From positions 50,195,989 through 50,257,988 of the forward strand of contig NC_087070.1 in NCBI RefSeq assembly GCF_963678635.1: a stretch of 62,000 nt of DNA, written 5' to 3'. A model generated the notes under the pieces. The model saw nothing but the letters and a program-made list of their open reading frames with translations. It had not been told where the DNA came from and did not search any database. A program made the position numbers and the translations under genes. This stretch comes from Symsagittifera roscoffensis (taxonomy: Eukaryota; Xenacoelomorpha; Acoela; Convolutidae). Shown in pieces: positions 48,401 to 59,013 of the stretch (position 1 is the first letter of the stretch; the number at the start of each line of letters is the position of its first letter).

Positions 48401-49475
48401 ATTACAATTTTTCTTGCACACTTAATTACTAATCTTCATGAAATTTTTGTTCAAAATTTGATCCTTCAGAAAACTAATTTTTGCATGTCTGTTGATCAGA
48501 AACAATTGAAAACTAAGGAATAGCGATGAAAGTCATCAATATAGAAGTTTTCTAAGCAATAAATCAACATGATTTTTATGTTAAAGTATTGCGTTTTTTG
48601 TCTTATCCTTCAAGACTAAAGTTAAAATTTCGCATAATTTTTGAAACAACCAAGAAAAAACGTGCCTTTTACAAAAAATTCTTAAATTTTTTTGCATTTT
48701 GCAAAAACTCTTGAGAGAGTTTTAGGTACACAAAAAAACTATTTACTTTTGTATGTTAAAAACTGTTCAGGCTGGAAAAAAATTATTAACAATATTCACA
48801 AAATTCTTGTAACAAATATTCAATAATCATAAGAAAAATTGTTTGAAAAAGCCATTCAGAGGGTTTGACATGATTCCTCTACAGAGCTAAGAAGGTGTTT
48901 TGAATTACTTAGCTAATAAAAGAGTAATTCCAACTGAGAAAATGACGTCATTACTTTTTAACTTTTATAGAACAGACAAAGTTGTGGAATATTTCCACCA
49001 GAGAAATTGACATCATTATTCATTAAATTCTAGAATCTTCTAATTTTTAGAATCTACAGATTTAATCCTTGAATTTTATAAGAAGTCATTACACATTAAC
49101 ATCTAGAATTTTCTCAATCTTCTAAATTCTAGAATTCATCACTAAAATTTAACCAATCAAAATTCCAGAACTAATTCTAAGGTGATGACGTTGATGAAAA
49201 AAATTTGTGGATTTTAGTTATTTTGCTAGTTTTTTAAATATAAATAAAGGTACGCAACCAAAGTTGTAAATAATAGGAATAGTTTTCAATGAAATTCTTC
49301 CCTTTTGAAAAGCCTTAGTCAACAAAAAATTCTTATTTTACAAAATCCTTCATAAACAATTAAAGTCAATCAAGAGTTCATTTTTTTAAGGAAAAATTCA
49401 GCAAAATCTACAGCTGAAAAAATATATATTTCATTTCATTTGAAAATCTCCTACAGTTCAGTTCTTTTTACCAAC
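48401..49475. other. Spacer between minisatellite and genes C/D, unit 1
   Basis: AT-rich and conserved with 54,646-55,723 in unit 2. It includes GAAAATGACGTCATTACTTT around 48,940 (a palindromic TGACGTCA, the CRE/ATF-type site) and a second TCATTA-rich copy about 70 bp on. No gene recognised. Confidence 0.5.
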
Positions 49476-49634
49476 ATGAGAAGAATTTTTAGAAGAAACG
49501 GAAATCTATCTCAAACTTTGAAACCAATCATAATAGAACGGGCGAGTTACTGCATCCAGTTGGAAATTGGCACCGAAACTGTCAAGATTCTAAAATTTAA
49601 AAAATCTCCCAAGCTAGTGAGAAAATTATCATAG
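49476..49634 (+). CDS. Tandem-unit gene C, unit 1: short ORF, possibly frameshifted
   Basis: 52 codons from ATG 49,476 (MRRIFRRNGNLSQ), preceded by a splice-acceptor-like CTCCTACAG. The segment YCIQLEI-x4-VKILKF looks like a pair of beta strands. After the TAG, a neighbouring frame reads EKIIIDLSEWRELES, which would complete the strand-helix-W pattern seen in genes B and D. This suggests an old one-base frameshift in the A-run before it, shared by unit 2. Unit 2 differs by one amino acid (G to R) and silent changes. Whether the truncated form is made is unknown. Confidence 0.4.
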   Translation: MRRIFRRNGNLSQTLKPIIIERASYCIQLEIGTETVKILKFKKSPKLVRKLS

Positions 49635-49696
49635 ATCTTTCGGAATGGAGAGAACTCGAGAGCTGAAGAGTTAGAGAATTTAGAAAAGAATTGGCT

Positions 49697-50051
49697 ATGT
49701 CTAAGTCACCTTCGAGAAAAAAAAACGGGTTTTCATATGATTCAATTGAAAAATATTTTGATGAAATTGTGGATCTGGGATATGGAAATTGGTTTTCATT
49801 TGCTTACAAGTGAACATTTACTACAAATGACTATTTTTGAAAAAATGATTGAATTTGACATCTTCTACAGAGATCCGAAGAAGTGTTTCAGTCCCTTAAG
49901 AATTTCCATACATGACTGGCGAAAAATTGAAACAATTCGTGATAGAAGGTACAAGAAAAAAATGAAGGTTCAACATGATAACTTAGCTCTGTTTAGAAGA
50001 AAACATGGTGTGGCACATGAAGAAGAAAGTGACAAGGAACTCGAAAATTAA
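49697..50051 (+). CDS. Tandem-unit gene D, unit 1: 97-aa basic PC4-like protein, two exons
   Basis: Exon 1 is 49,697-49,809 (ATG at 49,697), the intron 49,810-49,870 (61 nt, GTGAAC...TTCTACAG) and exon 2 49,871-50,051. Splicing gives MSKSPSRKKNGFSYDSIEKY at the N-terminus, then GNWFSFAYKDPKKCFSPLRI, SIHDWRKIETIRDRRYKKK and an acidic tail EEESDKELEN. The order of hydrophobic strand, turn with Lys/Pro, I-S-I-x-x-W-x-x-I helix closely follows the core of the PC4/p15 C-terminal domain, and the basic N-terminus fits nucleic-acid binding. An unspliced 104-codon frame from 49,737 also exists, but it breaks this pattern. The gene is intact in both full units. Function is inferred from pattern alone. 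Confidence 0.65.
49810..49870 (+). other. Intron of gene D, unit 1
   Basis: 61 nt, starts GTGAAC and ends ATCTTCTACAG; same length and ends in unit 2 (56,058-56,118). Short introns with this kind of acceptor are usual in nematodes. Confidence 0.6.
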
Positions 50052-50225
50052 CTCATTTTTTGTATTTGTACACTTTTTTTCAAGTTTCCCAGTGAATTGT
50101 AAAAAGGTTTTTTTTATGATTTGATTAAAGTGTTCCTGAACCAACGCTTAGTTTTTAAAGATTTATCAGTGTAAACATTTAAGAGCACATTTGAAAACAA
50201 TTGATTATTTTCTCACAAAACTTAC

Positions 50226-50790
50226 ATAATCGATATGCACTGAACCATGACAATCAATAAAGCAATCAATAATCTTGAACAAATCAGATTCATATTTTGA
50301 GTTTTGAATTTTTCGATTTCATTCCAGAAACGCTGAACCAAGAGTTTTTGTGGAAGCCAGTTTCTGGTTGGAACATAAATAATGTCTCTTGAGTTTTTTC
50401 CGAATTAGTCGTTTCTTTGCTATACTAGGCATCTTTTCGGCTCCTTTCTATCGTAAGTTATGTTGAACTGCTCGTCTAAGCTGATTTCTCCACTTGAGAT
50501 AACAATACTTGAATAGAATCTGTGTTTGAACAAAGTGTAAAAACAGTCAATTTCTTGATATATGTTTACATATTTATCTAATTTCTGAAAAATTTGGCTA
50601 AGAGATATTCCTATTAAAACCAAATGGAACTTACAATTTTCCAAAGAACATAAAGAGTTGTGGGTAGAGACACAATAATCATGTGTTACTATGTATTTTT
50701 CGTAAAATCACTGGAAACAAAAATAAAAAGCGATTTTTTACAATAATTTGAATAAAAGCTGGGAAGAGCTTGACACATAGCAGCAGCCAT
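50226..50790 (-). pseudogene. Tandem-unit gene E, unit 1: frameshifted minus-strand gene
   Basis: ATG at 50,790 starts MAAAMCQALPSFYSNYCKKS. Compared with unit 2, one T is missing near 50,700, so the frame closes at a TAG. The next frame (50,644 down to 50,420) reads IGISLSQIFQKLDKYVNIYQ, a strand-helix pattern like the other unit genes, then EQFNITYDRKEPKRCLV and a stop. Beyond, YVPTRNWLPQKLLVQRFW and IIDCFIDCHGSVHIDY continue in broken frames up to a GTAAGT donor at 50,225. The gene was thus once longer, with at least one further exon and two similar domains. An in-frame TAA near 50,413 is shared with unit 2. Confidence 0.5.
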
Positions 50791-51083
50791 TGGGAAGAAT
50801 GATTTTTATTGAGTACTGTGGATTTATATAGGAAAAGTAACACCAACGTGATTTCGGTATATGTCAATTTCATACCAACATTCCTTATTTGATTTTACTT
50901 CCATAAATGGAAATCATGATGAGTCAAACTTCTTACTTCCATTTTCATTTAGTCTCAAAATCATTTTTCTCATTTATCTTCATCTGACCAGTCTGTTCTT
51001 CAAAAATGTTCTCAAGAAAAGACACTAGTTCTAATTATATTGAGTTCTGAAAACCTTAAACAAAAATTGGGAGATTTGTTTAG

Positions 51084-51535
51084 TCCCAAAAATCCTTCAA
51101 GGGGAAATTTTATTTTGAGCCCTGCTTTCAACTATTAAAAATTAACGAATTGAAAAGTCTCAACAAGTCTATCTTAGTGAAAAAGAAGTTGAAGCATTAT
51201 CGACAATCCAGAATACTGTTATTCACGATGCTGAAAACCTTGGACTCGTACCTATATATGAAACCAAATCTGGCAAAGAATCAACTATGGATCAGGAGCT
51301 GGAGATCTGTAATAGAGTATTTGAAATAACAACAAACAACATGAGGAGGGTGTGTGTCACAATCAAGAAGTACAGTGTGAACAAGCCACCCTACATTCAG
51401 ATTCGACTCTTTACTGCAAAAGGGAATGAAGCAAGGAAACAAGTTGCCTATGTCAACTATACTTTGAACGAACTCAAAAAACTCTCCCAAATTTTGGGAG
51501 ACTTTGTGTTTGTTGATAATTGTAAGCCTCAGTAA
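51084..51535 (+). pseudogene. Tandem-unit gene F, unit 1: PC4-like C-terminal exon with a 5' deletion
   Basis: A good acceptor (GATTTGTTTAG) ends at 51,083. The last 129 codons (51,146-51,535) are open: SEKEVEALSTIQNTVIHDAE, then VFEITTN, RRVCVTIKKY, PPYIQIRLF, VAYVNYTLNELKKLSQIL, a strand-strand-strand-strand-helix series of PC4-domain length (about 60 residues). An internal ATG (51,287, MDQELEICN) would give an 82-aa product holding the whole domain. Relative to unit 2, 10 bp are missing just before 51,150, which breaks the frame from the acceptor. Either the short form is made or the gene is dead. Confidence 0.5.
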
Positions 51536-52136
51536 TGCTTTGTGATGTTTGTATGTTGGTTAATTGAAATATTGTTGGTTCAAAACTATCTTTTGTCACT
51601 GAAGTGCACATTTAGAGCTGGGATATCTGAGGGAAAGTCAGACAAAACATAAGAATTCAATCAAAATTGACATAAAACACTATCCAATTATCAATAGATT
51701 TTCCAGTATTTTTTCTAGGAAATTACAGAAAAATTTATTTAATTACTGCTTATATCAAAAGATCAGTAAAATTTGTCTTATTTGAAAAAATTTACAAACA
51801 AAATGTATAGTTAGTTGTAACATTATCATTATTTTTCGAAATTCTGAATTTCATTGATAGTTTTTAATTCCCTTAATTTGAGGTTTTGATTGGCTATTTT
51901 TATTTTTTCTGATATCAACCAATCAGAATCGACTTTAATTGGTCATGGAATTTTTAATAAATTTTATGTCGACCAATCAAAACTGAGTTCTACTTCTCAT
52001 GGATTTTTCAACAATTTCAATATCAAACGATCAGAATTGAATATTCTTTTAGTAACACTGTTTGTTGGAAATCATCCTATTAGAATCAAGGATTTTCGAA
52101 AAGTGAACTGGTTATTATTTAAAAAAAAAAACTTAA

Positions 52137-52739
52137 TCGTTATTTGAAAAATGTCTATCAAAGGAACATCTGAATTTCCTTGAGTTAATTTACAAGAAAA
52201 AAGAAAAAATTTCAATTGATTTTCTTATTGATGAAATAGATGTTGAATCTTACTTTTTTTACAATTTTTTGGACGTTTATGTTGTCCAAAATAGAGTTCT
52301 CTGACTAAGTAAAGGTCTCTTCAGAGAAAGTTACTCAATCAAAGAGTTTACTTGTGATCCACATATTGCGTGTCAAAGCTTCAAACTTACGGCTGAATTA
52401 CACCTCACAAGGAAAAAAATTTTGTTTATTCTCGAGAATTTGAAAATAATCAAAAAATCGTACGATAATATATCAAAAAATCTTTTTATTCCCTACCCAA
52501 TACCCAAATATGTAGAAACTCGGCAGCAAAGTTCTTTATTCTTTCATTTCTTTGAGAATTTTCAAAGTTCAAAATCCTGCTTGATTCGGTTTGGAATCAG
52601 ATTTCCAGAGATTTGCTTTGAAAAATTCATCAAATTTGAGTTATCTTCCCAAATTTACATCAGAATCAAAGAACTTGAATATCTACTCAAAAATCAACAA
52701 TTTTTTATTGATTACATACAAAAAATTCAAGTACCTTGA
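52137..52739 (+). pseudogene. Tandem-unit gene A, unit 2: one in-frame TGA
   Basis: A 603-bp frame with a single TGA at 52,302-52,304. Before it: SIDFLIDEIDVESYFFYNFL and VYVVQNRVL; after it: LSKGLFRESYSIKEF, DPHIACQSFKLTAELHLTRK and the part shared with unit 1. The frame has exactly the same length and stop position in unit 3. No intron of correct phase removes the TGA. No ATG opens the frame. Confidence 0.5.
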
Positions 52740-53263
52740 AGAAAAAATTTGTAGAGATGCTACTTGTTCGTTATCTTTTGTTATTTATATCACCAATATT
52801 TCTTATTTTTAGGGCAAACAAGTTTCGGTCATTTATTTTTGCAATTGCTTTTGTCTATATTTTTACTTATTTGGAAGATTTAAGTCCCTAAAAATTTCTC
52901 TGATTGGATACGACAACTAGAACAAATGAACATTTTCGTGACTGGAAACGACAATACCCAAAATGGAGCTTTGTTTCCGATTGGACACGACTTTTATCCA
53001 AGAAGGCCATAAAAGGAAGCTGAAATCTGATTGAACATGACTAGAATCCAATAAGGAAAATCAAATCTGATTGGTCAAACCCACACATTCGAGTTGAAGG
53101 TATCCCTAACTCCTAACTAAAAATCATTTTATTTTCAACTTAACTACCGTCAACTACCTCCTCTCTCAGCTCTAAATACCTTACTTTCAACTTATCTTCC
53201 GTCAGCTACCCCCTCTCTCAGCTCTTTCTTGTTTTTACTCTTTCAATCAATTAATTGCTCAAA

Positions 53264-53895
53264 AAGATCTTCTCAGTGCAAAACAGCAAGCTCATGTACT
53301 CTGTAGAATTTTCGCCTGATCTAGTACAAATTCATGTGCGAGAAATAGTCTCTGGAGTTTTTCTGACACGAATGGACATTCCAATCCAAGTCTGACACAT
53401 GGTGAAGTGATGCAAAGGGACTTCAACAAACATCATATGACACAAGTACCCATGACAGAGAACCAACTTGAAGAAATGCAAATGATAGAGGAAGTTTCTG
53501 ATCATGTGGGAATGAACTACCCCGAGATTCCTGACTCAAGATTTGTAGCTCAACCAGTCGACGACTTCCTTTTTCCTTCCTCTTTCCTCGTACCCATGAC
53601 AGAGAACCAACTTGAAGAAATGCAAATGATGGAGGAAGTTTCTGATCATGTGGGAATGAACTACCCCGAGATTCCTGACTCAAGACTTGTAGCTCAACCA
53701 GTCGACGACTTCCTCTTTCCTGTGGAGGAGGTAGGATCAGCCGAAAACCCCATCACAATAGATGAAGATGAGGGTTTCTCAGAAACAATGACGCCTCCAG
53801 CTCCACAACAACAACCAGCAATGGAACCTCGTCCAGCTCTGCGTTCTATAGAGAACCTCCAGAACTCTTCTCCTGTTCGACTGCTCTTTGATTAA
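53264..53895 (+). pseudogene. Tandem-unit gene B, unit 2: disabled copy
   Basis: The start codon has become AAG (53,264-53,266). The Trp codon before HMVEV is TGA (53,393-53,395) and one G is missing just after, so the N-terminal domain cannot be made. Downstream the acidic region is duplicated in frame (48 codons; GTACCCATGACAG at 53,446 and 53,590). The stretch with AATAAA after the stop is deleted. A frame from an internal Met (53,407) remains open for 162 codons but lacks the folded part. Confidence 0.8.
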
Positions 53896-54134
53896 ATGTT
53901 TTTGCTGACTTCGTTTTCTGTAATTAATTAATTTCTTCAATTTCATTTTAATTATGAGAATAGATGAGAGGTTCAGGGTAAAACATTGAAAAACAATTAA
54001 AACTTAATTTAGTGCTCTCAACTCGCACATATGATAAGAAACTCGAATGGTTTTTGCACACACATTCAGAAAAACACTAGAAAAATTGTACACAAGTGAA
54101 AAATACCTGATAGCTTTTGCATCTTGACAAAAAA

Positions 54135-54645
54135 CCTCAACTTCTTTTCGCACTTAGTAGAAAAATTTAAACACTTTTCGCACTTCGTCAAAAACAAGCG
54201 AAACATTTTTTGCATATTGTCAAACATATTGAAACACTTTTCGCATTTTGTAGGAAACAAGTGAAACACTTTTGGCATTTTTTCGATAAAATTGAATTAC
54301 TTTCCGTATCTTGTCAAAAAATTTGAAACACTTTTCGGATTTTGTCAAAAAAAGTGAAACACTTTTCGCATTTTGTCAAAAAAAGTGAAACATTTTTCGC
54401 ATTTGTAGTAAAAAAAGTGAAATACTTTGCGCATCTTGTAAAAAACAGAAGTGAAACACTTTTCGCATCTTGTCAAAAAAATTGAAACACTTTTCGCGTC
54501 TTGTCAAAAAAGTTGAAACACTTTTCACATTTTGTCAAAAAAAATTAAAACATTTTTCGCATTTTGTCAAAAAATTGAAACAATTATCGCATTTGTACGA
54601 AAAAGTAAACATTTTTAACACTTTTCCCATCTTGCCGAAAAAAAT
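54135..54645. repeat. 31-bp minisatellite of unit 2
   Basis: Same monomer as 47,754-48,400, with about 16 units. It is shorter than in unit 1 and longer than in unit 3. Confidence 0.95.
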
Positions 54646-55723
54646 CATTACAATTTTTCTTGCACAGTTAATTACTAATCTTTATGAAATTTTTATTCAA
54701 AATTTAATCCTTCAGAAAACTTATTTTTGCAAGTCTGTTGATCAGAAACAATTGAAAACCAAGGTATTAACATAAGGAATAGCGATGAAAGTCATCAATA
54801 TAGAAGTTTTCTAAGCAATAAATCAATATTCTTTTTAGATTAAAATTTTGCGTTTTTTCTCTTATCCTTCAAGACTAAAGTTAAAATTTTACATAATTTT
54901 TGAAACACCCAAGAAAAAACGTGCATTTTACAAAAAAATTCTTAGATTTTTTTGCATTTTGCAAAAACTCTTGAGATTATTTTAGGTACACAAAAAAACT
55001 ATTTACATTTATACGTTAAAAACTGTTCAGGCTGGAAAAAAAATTATTAATAATATTAACAAAACTCTTGTAACAAGTATTCAATTATCATAAGAAAAAT
55101 TATTTGAAAAAGCCATTCAGAGGGTTTGACATGATTACTCTACAGAGCTAAGAAGGTGTATTTTGAACTACTTAGGTAATAAAAAAGTAATTTCACCTGA
55201 GAAAATGACGTCATTACTTTTTAACTTTTATAGAACAGACAAAGTTGTGGAATCTATCCACCAGAGAAATTGTCGTCATTATTCCTTAAATTCTAATTTT
55301 TAGAATCTACAGATTTAATCCTTGAATTTTATAAGAAGTCATTACACATTAACATCTAGATTTTTCTCAATCTTCCAAATTCCAGAAATAATCACTAAAA
55401 TTTAACCAATCAGAATTCCAGAACTAATTCTAAGGTGATGACGTTGATGAAAAAAATTTGTGGATATAAGTTTTTTTGCTAGTTTTTTAAATATAAAAAA
55501 GATACGCTACCAAAGTTGTAAATAATAGGAATAGTTTTCAATGACATTCTTCCTTTTTGAAAAGCCTTAACAAAAAATTATTATTTTACAAAATCCTTCA
55601 TAAACAATTAAAGTCAATCAAGAGTTCATTTTTTTAAGGAAAAATTCAGCTAAATCTACAGCTGAAAAAATATATATTTCATTTCATTTGAAAATCTCCT
55701 ACAGTTCAGTTCTTTTTACCAAC
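54646..55723. other. Spacer between minisatellite and genes C/D, unit 2
   Basis: Counterpart of 48,401-49,475, with the same TGACGTCA palindrome near 55,206. No gene recognised. Confidence 0.5.
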
Positions 55724-55882
55724 ATGAGAAGAATTTTTAGAAGAAACAGAAATCTATCTCAAACTCTGAAACCAATCATAATAGAACGGGCGAGTTACTG
55801 CATCCAGTTGGAAATTGGCACCGAAACTGTCAAGATTCTCAAATTTAAAAAATCTCCCAAGCTAGTGAGAAAATTATCATAG
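55724..55882 (+). CDS. Tandem-unit gene C, unit 2: short ORF, possibly frameshifted
   Basis: 52 codons, MRRIFRRNRNLSQ onward, ending at the same TAG as in unit 1 and with the same out-of-frame IIDISEWRELES continuation. Only one residue differs from unit 1 within the open frame. Confidence 0.4.
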   Translation: MRRIFRRNRNLSQTLKPIIIERASYCIQLEIGTETVKILKFKKSPKLVRKLS

Positions 55883-55944
55883 ATATTTCGGAATGGAGAG
55901 AACTCGAGAGCTGAAGAGTTAGAGAATTTAGAAAAGAATTGGCT

Positions 55945-56299
55945 ATGTCTAAGTCATCTTCGAGAAAAAAAAACGGGTTTTCATATGATTCAATTGAAAA
56001 ATATTTTGATGAAATTGTGGATCTGGGATACGGAAATTGGTTTTCATTTGCTTACAAGTGAACATTTACTACAAATGACTATTTTTGAAAAAATGATTGA
56101 ATTTGACATCTTCTACAGAGATCCGAAGAAGTGTTTCAGTCCCTTAAGAATTTCCATACATGACTGGCGAAAAATTGAAACAATTCGTGATAGAAGGTAC
56201 AAGAAAAAAATGAAGGTTCAACATGATAACTTAGCTCTGTTTAGAAGAAAACATGGTGTGGCACATGAAGAAGAAAGTGACAAGGAACTCGAAAATTAA
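55945..56299 (+). CDS. Tandem-unit gene D, unit 2: 97-aa basic PC4-like protein, two exons
   Basis: Exon 1 is 55,945-56,057, the intron 56,058-56,118 (61 nt) and exon 2 56,119-56,299. The protein is identical to the unit 1 product except Ser for Pro at residue 5. Splice sites, phase and stop are conserved. Together with unit 1 this is the best-preserved gene of the cluster, so it is the likeliest to be in use. Family assignment as for unit 1. Confidence 0.65.
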
Positions 56300-56469
56300 C
56301 TCATTTTTTGATTTTGTACACTTTTTTTCAAGTTTCCCATTGAATTGTAAAGAGGTTTTTTTTATGATTTGAATAAAGTGTTCCTGAACGAAAGCTTAGT
56401 TTTTAAAGAATTATCAGTGTAAACATTTAAGAGCACATTTGAAAACAATTGATTATTTTCTCACAAAGA

Positions 56470-57046
56470 TTACATAATCACTATGCACTGAACCATGACA
56501 ATCCATAAAGCAATCAATAATCTTGAACAAGTCAGATTCATAATTTGAGTTTTGAATTTATCGAATTTTATCCAGAAACGCTGAACCAAGAGTTTGTGTG
56601 GAAGCCAGTTTCTGGTTGGAACATAAATAATGTCTTTTGAGTTTTTTCCGAATTAGTCGTTTCTTTGCAATACTAGGCATTTTTTCGGCTCCTTTCTATC
56701 GTAAGTTATGTTGAACTGCTCGTCTAAGCTGATTTAACATTTTTCCGCTTGACGTAACAATACTTGAACAGAATCTGTGTTTGAACAAAATGTAAAAACA
56801 GTCAATTTCTTGATATATGTTTACATATTTATCTAATCTCTGAAAAATTTGGCTAAGAGATATTCCTATTAAAACAAAATAGAACTTACAATTTTCCAAA
56901 GAACATAATGAGTTGTGGGTAGAGACACAATAATCATGTGTTCCTATGTATTTTTTGTAAAAATCACTGGAAACGGAAATAAAAAGCGATTTTTTACAAT
57001 AATCTGAATAAAAGCTGGGAAGAGCTTGACACATAGCAGCAGCCAT
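56470..57046 (-). pseudogene. Tandem-unit gene E, unit 2: 116-codon ORF plus broken 3' part
   Basis: ATG 57,046 to stop 56,696 encodes MAAAMCQALPSFYSDYCKKS, then THDYCVSTHNSLCSLENCKF, IGISLSQIFQRLDKYVNIYQ and a C-terminus that leaves the unit 1 frame because of an indel near 56,735. The alternative frame continues EQFNITYDRKEPKKCLVLQR, a shared TAA, then YVPTRNWLPHKLLVQRFW. The donor equivalent to 50,225 reads GTAATC here. The first 100 residues are intact, so a short product is possible; the ancestral gene was longer. Confidence 0.5.
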
Positions 57047-57344
57047 TGGGAAGAACGATTTTTGCTGAGAATTGTGGATTATATAGGAGAAGTAACGCCA
57101 ACGTGATTTCGGTATATGTAAATTTCATACAAAACATTCCTTTTTGGTATTACTTCCATAAATGGAAATCATGACGAGTCAAACTTCTTACTTCCATTTT
57201 CATTTAGTCTCAAAATCATTTTTCTCATTTCTCTTCATCTGACCAGTCTGTTTTTCAAATATTTTCTCAAGAAAAGACACTAGTTCCAATTATATTGAGT
57301 TCTCAAAAACTCAAACAAGAATTGGGAGATTTGTTTAGTCCCAA

Positions 57345-57799
57345 AAATCCTTCAAGGGGAAATTTTATTTTGAGCCCTGCTTTCAACTATTAAAAATTAA
57401 CAATTTGGGACAATTTGAAAAGTCCCAACAAGTCTATCTTAGTGAAAAAGAGGTGAAGCATTATCGACAATCCGGAATACTGTTATTCACGATGCTGAAA
57501 ACCTTGGACTCGTACCTATACATGAAGCCAAATCTGGCAAAGAATCAACTATGGATCAGGAGCTGGAGATCTGTAATAGAGTATTTGAAATAGCAACAAA
57601 CAACATGAGGAGGGTGTGTGTCACAATCAAGAAGTACAGTGTGAACAAGCCACCCTACATTCAGATTCGACTTTTTACTGCAAAAGAGAATGAAGCAATG
57701 AAACAAGTTGCCTATGTCAACTATACTTTGAAAGAATTCAAAGAACTGTCCCAAATTTTGGGAGACTTTGTGTTTGTTGATAATTGTAAGCCTCATTAA
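57345..57799 (+). pseudogene. Tandem-unit gene F, unit 2: frameshifted, domain-coding end intact
   Basis: The exon after the TTTAG acceptor reads FEPCFQLLKINNLGQFEKSQ and then QVYLSEKEV; a one-base deletion (GAGGTGAAG versus GAAGTTGAAG in unit 1) shifts the frame near 57,452. From ATG 57,551 the 82-codon frame MDQELEICN onward is intact, with six or seven substitutions relative to unit 1, all conservative for the strand-helix pattern. The lesions in units 1 and 2 are different, so the ancestor was probably intact. Confidence 0.5.
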
Positions 57800-58410
57800 T
57801 GCTTTGTGATGTTTGTATGTGTTTGTATGTTGGTTATTTGAAATATTGTTGGTTCAAATTTATCTTTTGTCACTGAAGTGCACATTTAGAGCTGGGATGT
57901 TTGAGGTAAAATCAGACAAAATATAAGAATTTACACAAAATTGACATAAAACACTATCCAGTTATCAATAGATTTTCAAGTATTTGCTTAGAAAATTACA
58001 GAAAAATTTATTTAATTACTGCTTATATCAAAAGTTCAGTAAAATTTCTCTTGTTTGAACAAAATAACAAACAAAATGTATAGTTAGTTGTAACATTATC
58101 ATTATTTTTCGAAATTCTGAATTTCATCGGTAGTTTTTCATTGCCTTTATTTGAGGTTTTGATTGGCAATTTTTATCTTTTCTGATATCAACCAATCAGA
58201 ATCGACTTTCAATGGTCGTGGAGTTTTTATTAAATTTTATGTCAACCAATCAAAACTGAGCTCTACTTCTCATGGGTTTTTCAAAAATTTCAATATCAAA
58301 CTATTCAGAATTGAATATTCTTTTAGTAACACTGTTTGTTGGAAATCAACCTATTAGAATAAAGCATTTTCTAAAAGTGAACTGGTTATTTTTTTTAAAA
58401 AAAAACTTAA

Positions 58411-59013
58411 TCATTATTTGAAAAATGTCTATCAAAAGAACATCTGAATTTCCTTCAGCTAATTTACAAGAAAAAAGAAAAAATTCCAATTGATTTTCTT
58501 ATTGATGAAATAGATGTTGAATCTTACTTTTTTCACAATTTTTTGGACGTTTATGTTGTCCAAAATAGAGTTCTCTGACTAAGTAAAGGTCTCTTCAGAG
58601 AAACTTACTCCATCAAACAGTTTACTTGTGATCCACATATTGCGTGTCAAAGCTTCAAACTTACGGCTGAATTACAATTCACAAGGAAAGAAATTTTGTA
58701 TATTCTCGAGAATTTGAAATTAATCAAAAAGTCGTACGATAATATATCAAAAAGTCTTTTTATTCCCTACCCAATACCAAAATTTGTAAAAACTCCGCAG
58801 CAAAGATCTTTATTCCTTCTTTTCTTTGAGGTTTTTCAAAGTTCAAAATCCTGCATGATTCGGTTTGGAATCAGATTTCCAGAGATTTGCTTTGAAAAAT
58901 TCATCAAAATTGAGTTATCCTCCCAAATTTACATCAGAATCAAAGAACTTGAATATCTACTCAAAAATCAACAATTTCTCATTGATTACATACAAAAAAA
59001 TCAATTATCTTGA
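58411..59013 (+). pseudogene. Tandem-unit gene A, unit 3: one in-frame TGA
   Basis: 603 bp as in unit 2, with the TGA at 58,576-58,578. Several amino-acid changes occur (for example EFP to other residues near 58,460 and IRFGIRFPEICFEKFIKIE), but the frame is otherwise kept. Confidence 0.5.

Larger units (their letters stand above)
45815..51900. repeat. Large tandem unit 1
   Basis: First of 2.6 direct copies, anchored on CTGATATCAACC at 45,824, 51,909 and 58,182 (spacing 6,085 and 6,273 bp). It contains genes A-F in order A+, B+, minisatellite, C+, D+, E-, F+. It is shorter than unit 2 mainly through a 171-bp deletion in gene A and absence of a 144-bp internal duplication in gene B, partly offset by a longer minisatellite. 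Identity to unit 2 is high, with genes D and C almost unchanged. Confidence 0.97.
51901..58173. repeat. Large tandem unit 2
   Basis: Full 6,273-bp unit with the same order as unit 1. It retains the 171-bp segment in gene A and has the 144-bp duplication in gene B, both shared with unit 3, so units 2 and 3 are closer to each other than to unit 1 at these two places. Confidence 0.97.

Noticed and set aside
49560-49660. Programmed -1 frameshift in gene C
   Set aside because: The A-run is not placed as a canonical X-XXY-YYZ slippery site in the zero frame and no downstream structure is evident; an old indel is simpler.
49737-50051. Single-exon 104-codon reading of gene D
   Set aside because: The spliced model has canonical sites, a good ATG and restores a compact domain; the unspliced N-terminus does not fit the pattern.
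52281-52330. 50-nt intron removing the TGA in gene A (GTTTATG...CTCTTCAG)
   Set aside because: The ends look right, but the length shifts the frame into an early stop.
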